DNA of 64,000 nucleotides from Niastella sp. (GCA_017744515.1 JAGIBF010000021.1:1-64000), one strand, 5' to 3'; counted from the stretch's first letter, positions 7,816 through 15,886 are shown. The notes: a model not told the origin generated them from the sequence alone. Numbers and translations are program-made.

Positions 7816-10296
7816 TTGGAACTTCATGATACCATAGGATACAAGATCATTCAGCAATGGCTGGCAGACAAAGGCCATCGCCCATTTTCTTTCCAGGAAG
7901 AAACCTGGGAACACATCATACATGGCAAAAGTGGCCTGGTAAATGCTCCTACCGGCTTTGGGAAAACGTTCTCGGTATTCCTTGGCGCCGTGATCGACTT
8001 CATCAACCAGCATCCCAACAATTACAAAACAAAATCGAAGAGCGGCTTACAACTCTTGTGGGTAACGCCGCTGCGTGCGTTGGGAAAAGACATTGCCCGT
8101 GCAATGGAAGAAGTGATCACTGAACTGGGTATGAGCTGGAAAATAGGCATCCGTAATGGCGACACCGACGTGAACGAACGGCAGCGGCAGAAACGCCAAA
8201 TGCCCGAAGCACTGGTGATCACGCCTGAAAGCCTGCACCTGTTGCTGGCGCAAAAAGGATATGCAGAAGTCTTTAAGTCACTCAAAATAATAGCCATCGA
8301 TGAATGGCATGAACTGATTGGCAGTAAACGTGGCGTACAGGTAGAATTGGCCATTACGAGGATCGTACATGTACAACAGGCCCATTACAACACTCACTGC
8401 GCTGTGTGGGGCATCAGCGCCACCATTGGTAATCTCGATGAAGCACAGGATGTATTGTTATCGCCAGTTGGCGGAAAAGGAGCTACCGTAAAAGCCAAGC
8501 TGCGTAAAAAAGTAGCGATCGAATCCATCATACCCGATGAAATAGAACAATATCCCTGGGCAGGTCATCTCGGCATCAAACTGGCGCATAAAGTAATACC
8601 TATTATCAACAACAGCCGTACCACACTCATCTTCATCAATACGCGTGGCATGAGTGAGCGCTGGTACCAAACTTTACTTAACGAAGCGCCCGAACTGGCT
8701 GGCGCCATTGCATTGCACCACGGCAGCATAGAACAGCAATTGCGGATATGGGTAGAAGAAAACCTGCACAGCGGTAAGCTGAAAGCAGTAGTGTGCACAG
8801 CCAGCCTCGACCTCGGCGTCGATTTCCGTCCGGTGGAGACGGTGATACAGGTAGGTTCACCCAAAGGCGTAGCCCGCTTCCTGCAAAGAGCCGGACGTAG
8901 CGGTCACCAACCCGGAGAAGTAAGCAAAATATATTTCCTGCCCACCCACTCCCTGGAACTGGTGGAAGCAGCAGCCCTGAAGTCAGCTATTGAAGAAAAC
9001 TTTATCGAAAGCCGCGACCCCATGTTGCTATGCTACGATGTATTGATACAGTTCCTCGGCACGCTGGCTATCTCCGATGGCTTCAACCCCGACACGTTGT
9101 ACCCGGAGATCATTGCTACCTATTGCTACCGCGACCTTTCACCCGATGACTGGGCAAACATCATCCATTTTGTAACGGCCGGCGGCACTGCATTACAGCA
9201 ATATGATGATTACAAAAAGATCGAAGTCATAGATGGCCTGCACCGCATTACCAGCCGGCGCATTGCCATGCGTCACCGCTTGCACATTGGCACCATCGTG
9301 AGCGAGTCGATGATGAAAGTAAAATTCATAAGCGGTGGTTTCATCGGCGTTATAGAAGAATGGTTCGTTTCGCGCCTACAGCCAGGTGAGGTGTTTACAC
9401 TGGCAGGACGGAACCTGGAGTTGGTCATGATCAAAGACATGACAGCGCTGGTACGTAAATCCAATGCTACCAAATCCATTGTACCCAGCTGGCAGGGAGG
9501 CCGGATGCCTTTGTCGGCCAACCTTGGGAAAAAGCTGCGCGAGAAGTTCAATGAAGCGATAGTCAACGATCCACGGGAAGATAGAGATATTGAACTGGAA
9601 GTGTTACAACCACTGTTCCGGTTGCAGCAGTCACTTTCCCATGTGCCCCAGGCCAATGAGCTACTGATCGAACAAATAGAAACCAAGGACGGCTTTCACT
9701 TGTTTGTATTCCCCTTTGAAGGCAGGCTGGTGCATGAAGCCATGGCCGCCATACTGGCCTACCGCATCAGTAAGATCAGGCCCATTACGTTTTCCTTTGC
9801 CATGAATGATTATGGTTTTGAGCTGTTGAGCGATCAGCCTGTACCAGTGGATGACACCAACGTGTATGACCTGTTTACTCCCGATGATCTGCTGGCTGAT
9901 ATCCAGCGAAGCGTGAATGCCACCGAAATGGCAAAACGCAAGTTTCGGGATATAGCTGTTATTGGCGGGCTCATTTTCCAGGGATATCCCGGCGAACAAA
10001 AGAAAGCAAGACACCTGCAATCCTCTGCATCCTTATTATTCAATGTATTTTCTGAATACGAGCCCAACAATTTGTTGCTGCGCCAGGCTTACCAGGAAGT
10101 GCTGGACCAGCAAATGGAAGAAGTGCGCCTGCGCAACATGCTGGAGCGTATACAGCAATCCAACATCATACTCACCTTCCCCGAAAGATTAACACCTTTC
10201 TGCTTTCCCATCAAGGTCGACAGCATGCGCGAAAACCTCACTTCCGAAAAACTGGAAGACCGCGTCAAGAAGATGCAAATGCAATTGGGCAAGTAA
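7816..10296 (+). CDS. Ligase-associated DEXH-box DNA helicase (Lhr-core type)
   Basis: An 826-residue superfamily 2 helicase of the Lhr-core type. Walker A is NAPTGFGKT at 43-51, the Walker B box is DEWH at 162-165, followed by SATIG (motif III), an INTRGMSERWYQ segment, ASLDLGVDF (motif V) and QRAGRSGHQPG (motif VI). The C-terminal third holds the winged-helix and DUF4145-like part common to Lhr. It translocates on single-stranded DNA and unwinds duplexes as part of the four-gene repair system. The start is a TTG at 7816: a TAG stop lies six bases upstream in frame and GAGAGGA at 7801-7807 is a good ribosome site. It is separated from the ligase by 2.2 kb of inserted genes. Confidence 0.94.
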   Translation: MELHDTIGYKIIQQWLADKGHRPFSFQEETWEHIIHGKSGLVNAPTGFGKTFSVFLGAVIDFINQHPNNYKTKSKSGLQLLWVTPLRALGKDIARAMEEVITELGMSWKIGIRNGDTDVNERQRQKRQMPEALVITPESLHLLLAQKGYAEVFKSLKIIAIDEWHELIGSKRGVQVELAITRIVHVQQAHYNTHCAVWGISATIGNLDEAQDVLLSPVGGKGATVKAKLRKKVAIESIIPDEIEQYPWAGHLGIKLAHKVIPIINNSRTTLIFINTRGMSERWYQTLLNEAPELAGAIALHHGSIEQQLRIWVEENLHSGKLKAVVCTASLDLGVDFRPVETVIQVGSPKGVARFLQRAGRSGHQPGEVSKIYFLPTHSLELVEAAALKSAIEENFIESRDPMLLCYDVLIQFLGTLAISDGFNPDTLYPEIIATYCYRDLSPDDWANIIHFVTAGGTALQQYDDYKKIEVIDGLHRITSRRIAMRHRLHIGTIVSESMMKVKFISGGFIGVIEEWFVSRLQPGEVFTLAGRNLELVMIKDMTALVRKSNATKSIVPSWQGGRMPLSANLGKKLREKFNEAIVNDPREDRDIELEVLQPLFRLQQSLSHVPQANELLIEQIETKDGFHLFVFPFEGRLVHEAMAAILAYRISKIRPITFSFAMNDYGFELLSDQPVPVDDTNVYDLFTPDDLLADIQRSVNATEMAKRKFRDIAVIGGLIFQGYPGEQKKARHLQSSASLLFNVFSEYEPNNLLLRQAYQEVLDQQMEEVRLRNMLERIQQSNIILTFPERLTPFCFPIKVDSMRENLTSEKLEDRVKKMQMQLGK

Positions 10297-10370
10297 ATCC
10301 AACTAATGGTGTAAAGCTATTCCCCCGATTTAACCGGATTCATTAAATTGAGGCACCTTAACTCCAGTTG

Positions 10371-10414
10371 CCAGCCGCTGGCTGGTGACGTCTGTTGGTG
10401 AGCCCCTGGCTCAC
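10371..10414. repeat. Two adjacent GC-rich hairpins upstream of the heme-binding gene
   Basis: CCAGCC at 10371-10376 pairs with GGCTGG at 10380-10385 across a 3-base loop, and GTGAGCC at 10398-10404 pairs with GGCTCAC at 10408-10414 across another 3-base loop. Both share AGCC-nCT-GGCT. They could be a REP-like doublet, a weak terminator of the helicase gene or a leader structure. No U-tract follows, so simple termination is doubtful. Confidence 0.5.
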
Positions 10415-10435
10415 ACCGAACCTAAAAAGAGCCGT

Positions 10436-10894
10436 ATGAAGAAGAAAATATTATGGATACTACTGCTTATCATTACAGGCATACAATTTATCCGGCCCAC
10501 CCGTAACGAGTCAACAGCCATTACAAACAATGACATCAGTCAACTCTATTATGTCTCTCCGGAAATAAGCGGTATTCTTAAACGCGCCTGCAACGATTGT
10601 CATACCAACAATACTATTTATCCCTGGTATACCAATGTACAGCCATTGGGTTGGTGGATGCAGGATCATGTAGACGATGGCAAGCGCAATTTAAATTTTA
10701 GTGAGTTTGGCACCTATAAACCCAAAGATCAGGACCACGCCATGGAAGAGATCATCGAAGTCATCGAAAATAATGAAATGCCACTTGACAGCTACACCTG
10801 GATGCATAGCGATGCCAAATTGACTGAAGAAGAGAAGGAAATGCTGGTCGAATGGGCGAAGCAACTAAAAGCAGAGATTGCAGCGGTGAAGTAA
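10436..10894 (+). CDS. Small membrane-anchored heme-binding protein (Haem_bd type)
   Basis: A 152-residue protein from the ATG at 10436; the frame extends upstream to 10385 but runs through the two hairpins, and the ATG directly precedes a normal signal anchor (KKKILWILLLIITGIQF). A single CxxCH heme site (CNDCH) sits near residue 59, followed by NTIYPWYTNVQPLGWW, which is the conserved signature of the Bacteroidota haem-binding domain. It should be held in the inner membrane with the heme facing the periplasm. Its partner is unknown. It lies between the repair helicase and the GNAT/XRE pair on the other strand, and ends 13 bases before that pair's last stop codon (convergent). Confidence 0.8.
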   Translation: MKKKILWILLLIITGIQFIRPTRNESTAITNNDISQLYYVSPEISGILKRACNDCHTNNTIYPWYTNVQPLGWWMQDHVDDGKRNLNFSEFGTYKPKDQDHAMEEIIEVIENNEMPLDSYTWMHSDAKLTEEEKEMLVEWAKQLKAEIAAVK

Positions 10895-10906
10895 GAGCCC
10901 AACAAT

Positions 10907-11437
10907 TCATGCACTTATTCTGTGAACATATTTAATTTCTCTTTTGCGTAGTGATTTGTCATGTATAAGCTCATGCTCCTTTTGCTTTTCCACCAACTTG
11001 TACCAATAATTGGCAGGGATAATGTTATTTGAATGTATCTCAAGTCTTATCAACACATATTCGGGCGGCATACGATGTTCATTGATAAGCTGGCTTAACA
11101 AGGTTTCATCTATACTAATCTGTTCGGCAAAGTCTTTCCGTTTTGCCTCAAATACTTCAATATATTCGCTGAGAAAAGAACCAAAGGTTTTAGCAGGATC
11201 AAAAATCTTTCCTTGTAAATATTGTTCCATCCTAAATTTCAAACCAAAAAGCTCAAGGTCAATTCGAACTTCTTCAGTCATTTCCTCCTGTCCTTTCATT
11301 CTTGCCTTGGCCAATTCTTCCTTAGCTTCTTTTTGCTGCTCTGGTGTTAGCTCTACAGGAAAAACAAAAGCATCAGCTATTTCTTCCAGAGTATATTTAC
11401 TGCGAAGCTGACTGAAAAGGTCCTTTTTCTTTTTCAT
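10907..11437 (-). CDS. XRE-family helix-turn-helix protein, candidate antitoxin
   Basis: A 176-residue protein with a charged N-terminal half and a helix-turn-helix in the C-terminal half (about residues 93-140: SEYIEVFEAKRKDFAEQI, then DETLLSQLINEHRMPPEY). The N-terminal part is rich in Lys and Glu with predicted helices and may bind the partner protein. It is the second gene of a two-gene unit: the upstream GNAT-like gene overlaps its start by four bases. The order enzyme-then-regulator with overlap resembles type II toxin-antitoxin modules of the reversed (HigBA-like) order. No experimental family is recognised. Low GC compared with the genes around it suggests transfer. Confidence 0.65.
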   Translation of the reverse strand: MKKKKDLFSQLRSKYTLEEIADAFVFPVELTPEQQKEAKEELAKARMKGQEEMTEEVRIDLELFGLKFRMEQYLQGKIFDPAKTFGSFLSEYIEVFEAKRKDFAEQISIDETLLSQLINEHRMPPEYVLIRLEIHSNNIIPANYWYKLVEKQKEHELIHDKSLRKREIKYVHRISA

Positions 11438-11904
11438 AAATCGTATTCTTTAAGTAAGCGCCTTAATAAGTCTCCTTCCAGATACAATTGCCAGCCTGCA
11501 TATACCATGTGAAACTTGTTCGTATAGTGGGCAATTAATTCAGTCTTAGGAATCAAGGAAACACAAGCGTATCTCTTATATTTATCTGAAGCCATTTTAC
11601 CTACAAAGGCAATCAGATAACCAGCTATACCTTCATAATGCTTTTTCTTCCCTACATTTTCCTTAGAGTTGGCAATAAGCTTGATCTCTATCCTCATTTC
11701 ATCTGGCACATCTACTATACCAACAACGCCCAATATTTTATCCGGCTCATCTTCAAGGCACAATTTGAAAATAGCCAACTTACCTTTGAATGATTTCCAA
11801 TCAAAAGAATACTGTTTTTTAACAAGCACCTTAAAATCATCCTCTTCTACAGTACTAATTATTACTTTCCTTTTGCAGCCGGTCGCAAGCTCTGTAATTT
11901 CCAT
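11434..11904 (-). CDS. GNAT-like acetyltransferase, candidate toxin paired with XRE protein
   Basis: About 156 residues from the ATG at 11904. The longer frame from 11949 would run through a 25-bp palindrome and is rejected. The sequence EIKLIANSKENVGKKKHY followed by GIAGYLIAFVGKMASDKY and LIPKTELIAHYTNKFHM has the shape of a GNAT fold: a beta-bulge strand, an acetyl-CoA loop, a long helix and a final strand with a tyrosine-bearing segment. Acetyltransferases of this fold act as toxins in several known modules by modifying aminoacyl-tRNA; that activity is only inferred here. It shares four bases with the XRE-like gene downstream and is transcribed toward the convergent heme-binding gene. Confidence 0.6.
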   Translation of the reverse strand: MEITELATGCKRKVIISTVEEDDFKVLVKKQYSFDWKSFKGKLAIFKLCLEDEPDKILGVVGIVDVPDEMRIEIKLIANSKENVGKKKHYEGIAGYLIAFVGKMASDKYKRYACVSLIPKTELIAHYTNKFHMVYAGWQLYLEGDLLRRLLKEYDL

Positions 11905-11915
11905 ACAAAGATAAT

Positions 11916-11940
11916 AAACTTTACAAATTTTGTAAAGTTT
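11916..11940. promoter_or_regulatory. 25-bp palindrome, candidate operator of the GNAT/XRE pair
   Basis: Arms AAACTTTACAAA (11916-11927) and TTTGTAAAGTTT (11929-11940) are perfect inverted repeats around one T. The palindrome ends 12 bases upstream of the GNAT-like start codon (minus strand). On the minus strand a TATCTTTG box (11906-11913) sits between palindrome and ATG, matching the Bacteroidota -7 consensus, but it is so close to the ATG that it may be chance. The perfect dyad fits a dimeric XRE repressor. Confidence 0.65.
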
Positions 11941-12052
11941 TAACCTCAAGGGCTTGTTGGCTGGATTGACACATAAAATACGTAATCAATATCCGGATGG
12001 ATTGTTAGTAATATCCAATGTACCAGATAAGCAACCAGAACCAGCTTTTTCC

Positions 12053-12060
12053 TAACTTTG
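12053..12060 (+). promoter_or_regulatory. Candidate -7 promoter box of pdeM
   Basis: TAACTTTG matches the Bacteroidota -7 consensus TAnnTTTG and lies 10 bases before the pdeM start codon, which would give a very short leader. No good -33 TTG was found, so this is tentative. It suggests that pdeM and the deacetylase gene have their own promoter. Confidence 0.4.
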
Positions 12061-12070
12061 CCGTCCATTC

Positions 12071-12736
12071 ATGCAGGTACCCGTTGCACATAAATTACTT
12101 CAGCACCAGTTCTGGCTTTCGCCCGACCGTTGTGTTTTCTGGGAGGAAGAAAAAGCACTGATCGTTTCGGATCTCCATTTTGGCAAATCGGGGCACTTCC
12201 GCAAACATGGCATACCCGTTCCACAAACCGTTTACAAGAATGATCTTCAACGGCTGGTAAGTCAATTACAATATTTCCAGCCGAAACAACTCATTGTGGT
12301 GGGTGATCTATTCCACAGTCACCAGAATAAAGAACTGGAGTTATTTAAAAGATGGCGTCATGATCTTGCCGACCTGCCGATCCGATTGGTAAGAGGCAAC
12401 CACGATATCCTGCACGATCAGTGGTACCAGGAAGCTGCCATCGAAGTGATAGAAGAATCCCTGAGCATCGACAATCATTTCCATTTTATACACGACCTGC
12501 TGCCGGAGCAAATGAACTATACCGGAACAGACTATTATTTTTCCGGACACCTACACCCCGGCATCTGCATCAGCGGCAAAGGCAGGCAATCACTTTCCTT
12601 CCCTTGTTTCTATTTCACCAGAAGCTTTTGCGTGCTGCCAGCCTTTGGCCAGTTTACCGGCTTGGCCATGATCAACCCCGCCGCCGATGAAAACGTATTT
12701 GCGATCGTAAACAAACAGATCATCCAATTGCAATGA
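12071..12736 (+). CDS. pdeM: Ligase-associated DNA damage response endonuclease (metallophosphoesterase)
   Basis: A 221-residue calcineurin-like phosphoesterase of the ligase-associated group. Metal ligands are visible in order: DLHFGKSGHFRKHG (Asp34 and His36), VVGDLFHSH (Asp79), RGNHDI (Asn110, His111) and the C-terminal SGHLHPGI. The GKxxHFRKxG segment after the first motif is characteristic of PdeM. A homologue from Pseudomonas putida is a manganese-dependent single-strand DNA endonuclease encoded with Lhr-core, exonuclease and ligase. Here it lies 1.8 kb past the helicase, behind two unrelated units. Its stop overlaps the next gene (deacetylase family) by ATGA, so those two are co-translated. 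Confidence 0.93.
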   Translation: MQVPVAHKLLQHQFWLSPDRCVFWEEEKALIVSDLHFGKSGHFRKHGIPVPQTVYKNDLQRLVSQLQYFQPKQLIVVGDLFHSHQNKELELFKRWRHDLADLPIRLVRGNHDILHDQWYQEAAIEVIEESLSIDNHFHFIHDLLPEQMNYTGTDYYFSGHLHPGICISGKGRQSLSFPCFYFTRSFCVLPAFGQFTGLAMINPAADENVFAIVNKQIIQLQ

Positions 12737-13647
12737 GTGCTGCACAATTGAAGATCGCCTATGATCCTATCTACGCTCACCCGTTGCCCGAAGGCCACCG
12801 TTTCCCGATGCTGAAGTATGAACTCATCCCGGAACAGTTGCTATATGAAGGAAGTATTACCACTCACAATTTGGTTGCACCAACGCCCTGCCCGGATGAA
12901 ATAGTGTTGTGGACACATGATGCGGCCTATCTCGAAAAACTACACCAGCAAACACTCTCTGCCAAAGAGCAACGACACATCGGCTTTCCGCAATCCCCTG
13001 CATTAACACAGCGCGAACTGGTGATCGCACAAGGCACGATCGATTGCTGTCATTACGCAATGGAATATGGTGTGGCGATGAACGTAGCCGGCGGCACGCA
13101 CCATGCCTTTGCCGATCGCGGAGAAGGCTTTTGTTTGCTGAATGATTTTGCGATAGCCGCCAATTACCTGCTCCACAAAAAGCTGGCAAATAATATATTG
13201 ATCATCGACCTCGACGTACACCAGGGTAATGGCACTGCCCGGCTGTTTGAAAACGAACCACGTGTATTCACCTTCAGCATGCATGGCGACCACAACTACC
13301 CTTTCCACAAAGAACGCAGTGACCTCGATATAGCGTTGAAAGATGGCACCAACGATACTATTTATTTACCACTATTGGAAAACACGCTGCAGACGCTGAT
13401 CACACAACTGCAACCAGACTTTGCATTCTTCCTCTCAGGCGTAGACATATTGGAAACAGATAGGTTCGGCAAGTTGAAAGTCACCCTGCCCGGTTGTCGT
13501 AAGAGAGATGAAATCGTTTTTTCACTGCTTCGCCAACATCGCATCCCATGCACTGTAGCGATGGGCGGTGGTTATTCCCCCGACGTAAAGACGATCGTAG
13601 AAGCTCACTGCAACACTTTCCGATCTGCGCTGGATATTTATTTTTAG
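12733..13647 (+). CDS. Histone deacetylase / AcuC-family zinc deacetylase
   Basis: A 304-residue arginase-fold deacetylase of the histone deacetylase superfamily. The active-site pair His-His is in GGTHHAFADRGEGFC (residues 120-134), the zinc ligands in IIDLDVHQGNGTA (Asp161, His163) and GVDILETDRFGKL (Asp near 241), and the transition-state residue region is MGGGYSPD. All catalytic positions look intact. Bacterial members remove acetyl groups from lysines, small amines or acetyl-CoA synthetase; the substrate here is unknown. It shares four bases with pdeM, so it is made from the same message as a DNA repair endonuclease, and it ends in a strong hairpin at 13715-13757. Confidence 0.9.
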   Translation: MSAAQLKIAYDPIYAHPLPEGHRFPMLKYELIPEQLLYEGSITTHNLVAPTPCPDEIVLWTHDAAYLEKLHQQTLSAKEQRHIGFPQSPALTQRELVIAQGTIDCCHYAMEYGVAMNVAGGTHHAFADRGEGFCLLNDFAIAANYLLHKKLANNILIIDLDVHQGNGTARLFENEPRVFTFSMHGDHNYPFHKERSDLDIALKDGTNDTIYLPLLENTLQTLITQLQPDFAFFLSGVDILETDRFGKLKVTLPGCRKRDEIVFSLLRQHRIPCTVAMGGGYSPDVKTIVEAHCNTFRSALDIYF

Positions 13648-13714
13648 CACTATTTACCGATACCCGATGCATGGATTACCCTTACCTGAAGCATGGATGA
13701 GACCCAAAAAGACG

Positions 13715-13757
13715 AAGCCAAATAATCAATAATTAACAATCATTGATTATTTGGCTT
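13715..13757. terminator. Long perfect hairpin between convergent genes
   Basis: Arms AAGCCAAATAATCAAT (13715-13730) and ATTGATTATTTGGCTT (13742-13757) are perfect 16-base inverted repeats around an 11-base A/T-rich loop. It sits between the deacetylase gene and the convergent XRE-S24 gene, so it can end transcription from either side. A related A/T-rich dyad lies after deoC at 34771-34800. Confidence 0.65.
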
Positions 13758-13858
13758 GCCCAAAATTGACATGCGACTTGTGCTGGTCTTCAACAAACAG
13801 AACTGTCAACCTAATGTCAATAACATAAATCCAGGTGAACCGTCCGTATTAATTCGCT

Positions 13859-14611
13859 TTAATTGGCTTTCTTCTTCTTCAGTTTGCTTACCTGCTCCTG
13901 CAGATCACTTACTACACTGGCCAACTGATTCACATCCCAACGCTGTTGGGTATTGGCTTTGCTGATCACCATCGTAGCCTTCCACAACTCGATCACATCT
14001 TCTGCATTGATATTGTAAGGCTGATAAGCCACGTTATCACTGATCAGGGTAAACTTATTCCTGGCACGTGTATTTTTCAACACCCTTTTATATACAATAC
14101 CCTCATTACGGGAAATAACAATATATGTGTTGTTGTTCCTTATTTCTTCCACATCATCCACCTTCTCTCCTACAATCACAGAACCGCTTGGTGTAGGCAA
14201 CATAGAATCTCCCACAATTTCAAAAGCTCTGTAAGAGCCCGGCGCCAGCATGGGAAGGGTAAAAGTATTCAGTTCATCGAGGAACTCAGGGTCTGCATAA
14301 CCAGCAAGGTAGCCGGCCGCCGCTTTTACAGGCACCAGTTGTATTTCTGCGGAGCCGGTAGCCATCTTTTGAGCACGTCTCTTGGCCAGGTAATTGCCTT
14401 TCGCATCTCCGAGGTCTTTCAGCAGCAACTCATCCAATGAGAGCTTGAACATTTCACCCACTTGCTCCAACACTTCAATACGCGGATCAGCCCTTTCTTC
14501 TTCGTAGGCGCCCAGTAAAGAACGTTTGATACCGAGTTTAGTAGAAAACTCTTCCTGGGTCCAGCCTCTTAGCTTGCGGAGATATTTCAGGTTTTTACCA
14601 GCTATTGCCAT
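13859..14611 (-). CDS. XRE-family repressor with S24 (LexA/CI-like) peptidase domain
   Basis: A 250-residue protein with an N-terminal XRE helix-turn-helix (residues 7-60, LRKLRGWTQEEFSTKLGIKR) and a C-terminal S24 peptidase domain. The serine is in EIVGDSMLPTPSGS (Ser136) and the lysine in GIVYKRVLKN (Lys175), and an Ala-Gly pair at 99-100 (VKAAAGYLAGY) is a plausible self-cleavage site. That makes it a LexA/CI-type repressor that could be inactivated by RecA-stimulated autoproteolysis, although no prophage genes are nearby. A coiled-coil tail (VSDLQEQVSKLKKKKAN) follows. It stands alone and has a clear promoter at 14631-14663. Targets are unknown. Confidence 0.9.
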   Translation of the reverse strand: MAIAGKNLKYLRKLRGWTQEEFSTKLGIKRSLLGAYEEERADPRIEVLEQVGEMFKLSLDELLLKDLGDAKGNYLAKRRAQKMATGSAEIQLVPVKAAAGYLAGYADPEFLDELNTFTLPMLAPGSYRAFEIVGDSMLPTPSGSVIVGEKVDDVEEIRNNNTYIVISRNEGIVYKRVLKNTRARNKFTLISDNVAYQPYNINAEDVIELWKATMVISKANTQQRWDVNQLASVVSDLQEQVSKLKKKKAN

Positions 14612-14630
14612 AGACTAATAATTTTAGCAT

Positions 14631-14663
14631 CAAAAATACTAACTATTTTATCATTCCGCCAAA
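14631..14663 (-). promoter_or_regulatory. Promoter of the XRE-S24 repressor gene
   Basis: On the minus strand TTTG (complement of 14660-14663) is followed after 21 bases by TATTTTTG (complement of 14631-14638). Both match the Bacteroidota -33 and TAnnTTTG -7 elements. The start codon is 20 bases further on. Confidence 0.6.
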
Positions 14664-14839
14664 TATTTTTATAGATAAAGTGTTGAGCCGACATTAAATC
14701 TTATTAAAAACCCCTCACAACTCACCACGCACATTTCTCAATCCATACTCCTTCCACTTTCACAACGCCTGTTTAATTGCAAGATTTGCGTCACTGATCT
14801 TTACCATATAACCCGTAACAGCCATCTAAAACAAACAAC

Positions 14840-15817
14840 ATGATTAAGAAGATCATCAAAGTCCTTAAATGGACAGGGATCGCTATTGCCACGCTGATCA
14901 TCATTCTGATAATTACCGTATCATTCAGGCAGAACCTGCAATTCGAAGCCCCCTACCCCGATCTCAAGGCATCAACAGACAGCAGCATTATTGCCCGCGG
15001 CAGGTACCTCGCCTATGGCCCCGGCCATTGTGCTGATTGTCACGGCGACCCCAACTCACGCGAGCTGATGCTGAAAGGTCAGGAAGTAGCCCTCTCCGGC
15101 GGTATGCCTTTCAAATTGCCCATTGCCAATATCTATGTTCGCAACATCACACCCGATATGGAAACAGGCATCGGTAAATTGACCGACAAAGAAATTGCCC
15201 GCATGCTGCGCTACGGTGTAAGGCCCGACGGTACGGCCGGACTCAACTTCATGCCTTTTCATGATATGACCGATGAAGACCTCACTGCCGTCATTTCATT
15301 CCTGCGCAGCCAGCAACCCGTAAAACACAAAGTACCCGACCATGAGATATTTGCAATGGGTAAAGTAGTGAACGCCTTTCTCATCAAGCCGGTAGGCCCC
15401 AGTGGCGAAGTGCCCAAAAGTATTCCCCGTGATACCACCGCGACTTATGGTAAATACATCGCCAACAGCGTGGCCAATTGCGTGGGCTGCCATACCAACC
15501 GGGATATGATGACCGGCGCCGCCATTGGGCCCGAGTTTGCCGGTGGCCTTAAAATGGAATCGGCCGTAGACCCGGAAAACTACTCGATCCTCACCCCAAA
15601 CCTTACGCCCTCCCCATCCGGCAGGCTATATGGCTGGTCGCAGGAACAATTCATCCAAAGATTCCGTCAGGGAAGGGTCATCCCGCACAGCCCCATGCCC
15701 TGGCCTTCATTCTCCCGCATGAGTGACGATGAGCTGAAAGCCCTTTATAAGTACCTCAACAGCCTGAAACCGATCAGCAATGAAATAAAAGAGATAGTTG
15801 TATCAAATAAGAAATAG
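14840..15817 (+). CDS. Di-heme c-type cytochrome, membrane-anchored
   Basis: A 325-residue protein with an N-terminal membrane anchor (residues 10-28) and two cytochrome c domains. Heme sites are CADCH at 64-68 and CVGCH at 214-218. Each domain shows the GRYLAYGPGHCADCH and GKYIANSVANCVGCH type of start, plus NITPDMETGIG and ILTPNLTPSPSGRLYGWS, which are typical of the di-heme subunits of alcohol and gluconate dehydrogenases. Methionine ligands may lie in NFMPFHDM and PMPWPSFS. It likely carries electrons on the periplasmic face of the inner membrane, but no flavin or quinoprotein dehydrogenase gene is next to it, so its partner is not known. Confidence 0.88.
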   Translation: MIKKIIKVLKWTGIAIATLIIILIITVSFRQNLQFEAPYPDLKASTDSSIIARGRYLAYGPGHCADCHGDPNSRELMLKGQEVALSGGMPFKLPIANIYVRNITPDMETGIGKLTDKEIARMLRYGVRPDGTAGLNFMPFHDMTDEDLTAVISFLRSQQPVKHKVPDHEIFAMGKVVNAFLIKPVGPSGEVPKSIPRDTTATYGKYIANSVANCVGCHTNRDMMTGAAIGPEFAGGLKMESAVDPENYSILTPNLTPSPSGRLYGWSQEQFIQRFRQGRVIPHSPMPWPSFSRMSDDELKALYKYLNSLKPISNEIKEIVVSNKK

Positions 15818-15847
15818 CACAAAAATGTTGGTGCAGGCAAAGATTTT

Positions 15848-15878
15848 TTTGTTGGCAGGTGATGAACTTGCCAACAAA
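15848..15878. promoter_or_regulatory. 10-bp-arm inverted repeat just before the alpha/beta hydrolase gene
   Basis: TTTGTTGGCA (15848-15857) and TGCCAACAAA (15869-15878) are perfect inverted repeats with an 11-base loop. The right arm ends eight bases before the ATG at 15887. It may be an operator, or a hairpin that hides the ribosome site. A terminator for the cytochrome gene is less likely because no run of T follows. Confidence 0.5.
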
Positions 15879-15886
15879 TTTATGTC

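Noticed and set aside
11905..11949. Longer N-terminus of the GNAT-like protein
   Set aside because: It would be coded by the perfect palindrome; the ATG at 11904 is a better start.
14612..14839. Possible small RNA or gene between the XRE-S24 gene and the cytochrome gene
   Set aside because: Only the repressor promoter could be supported; no open frame or stable fold was found.
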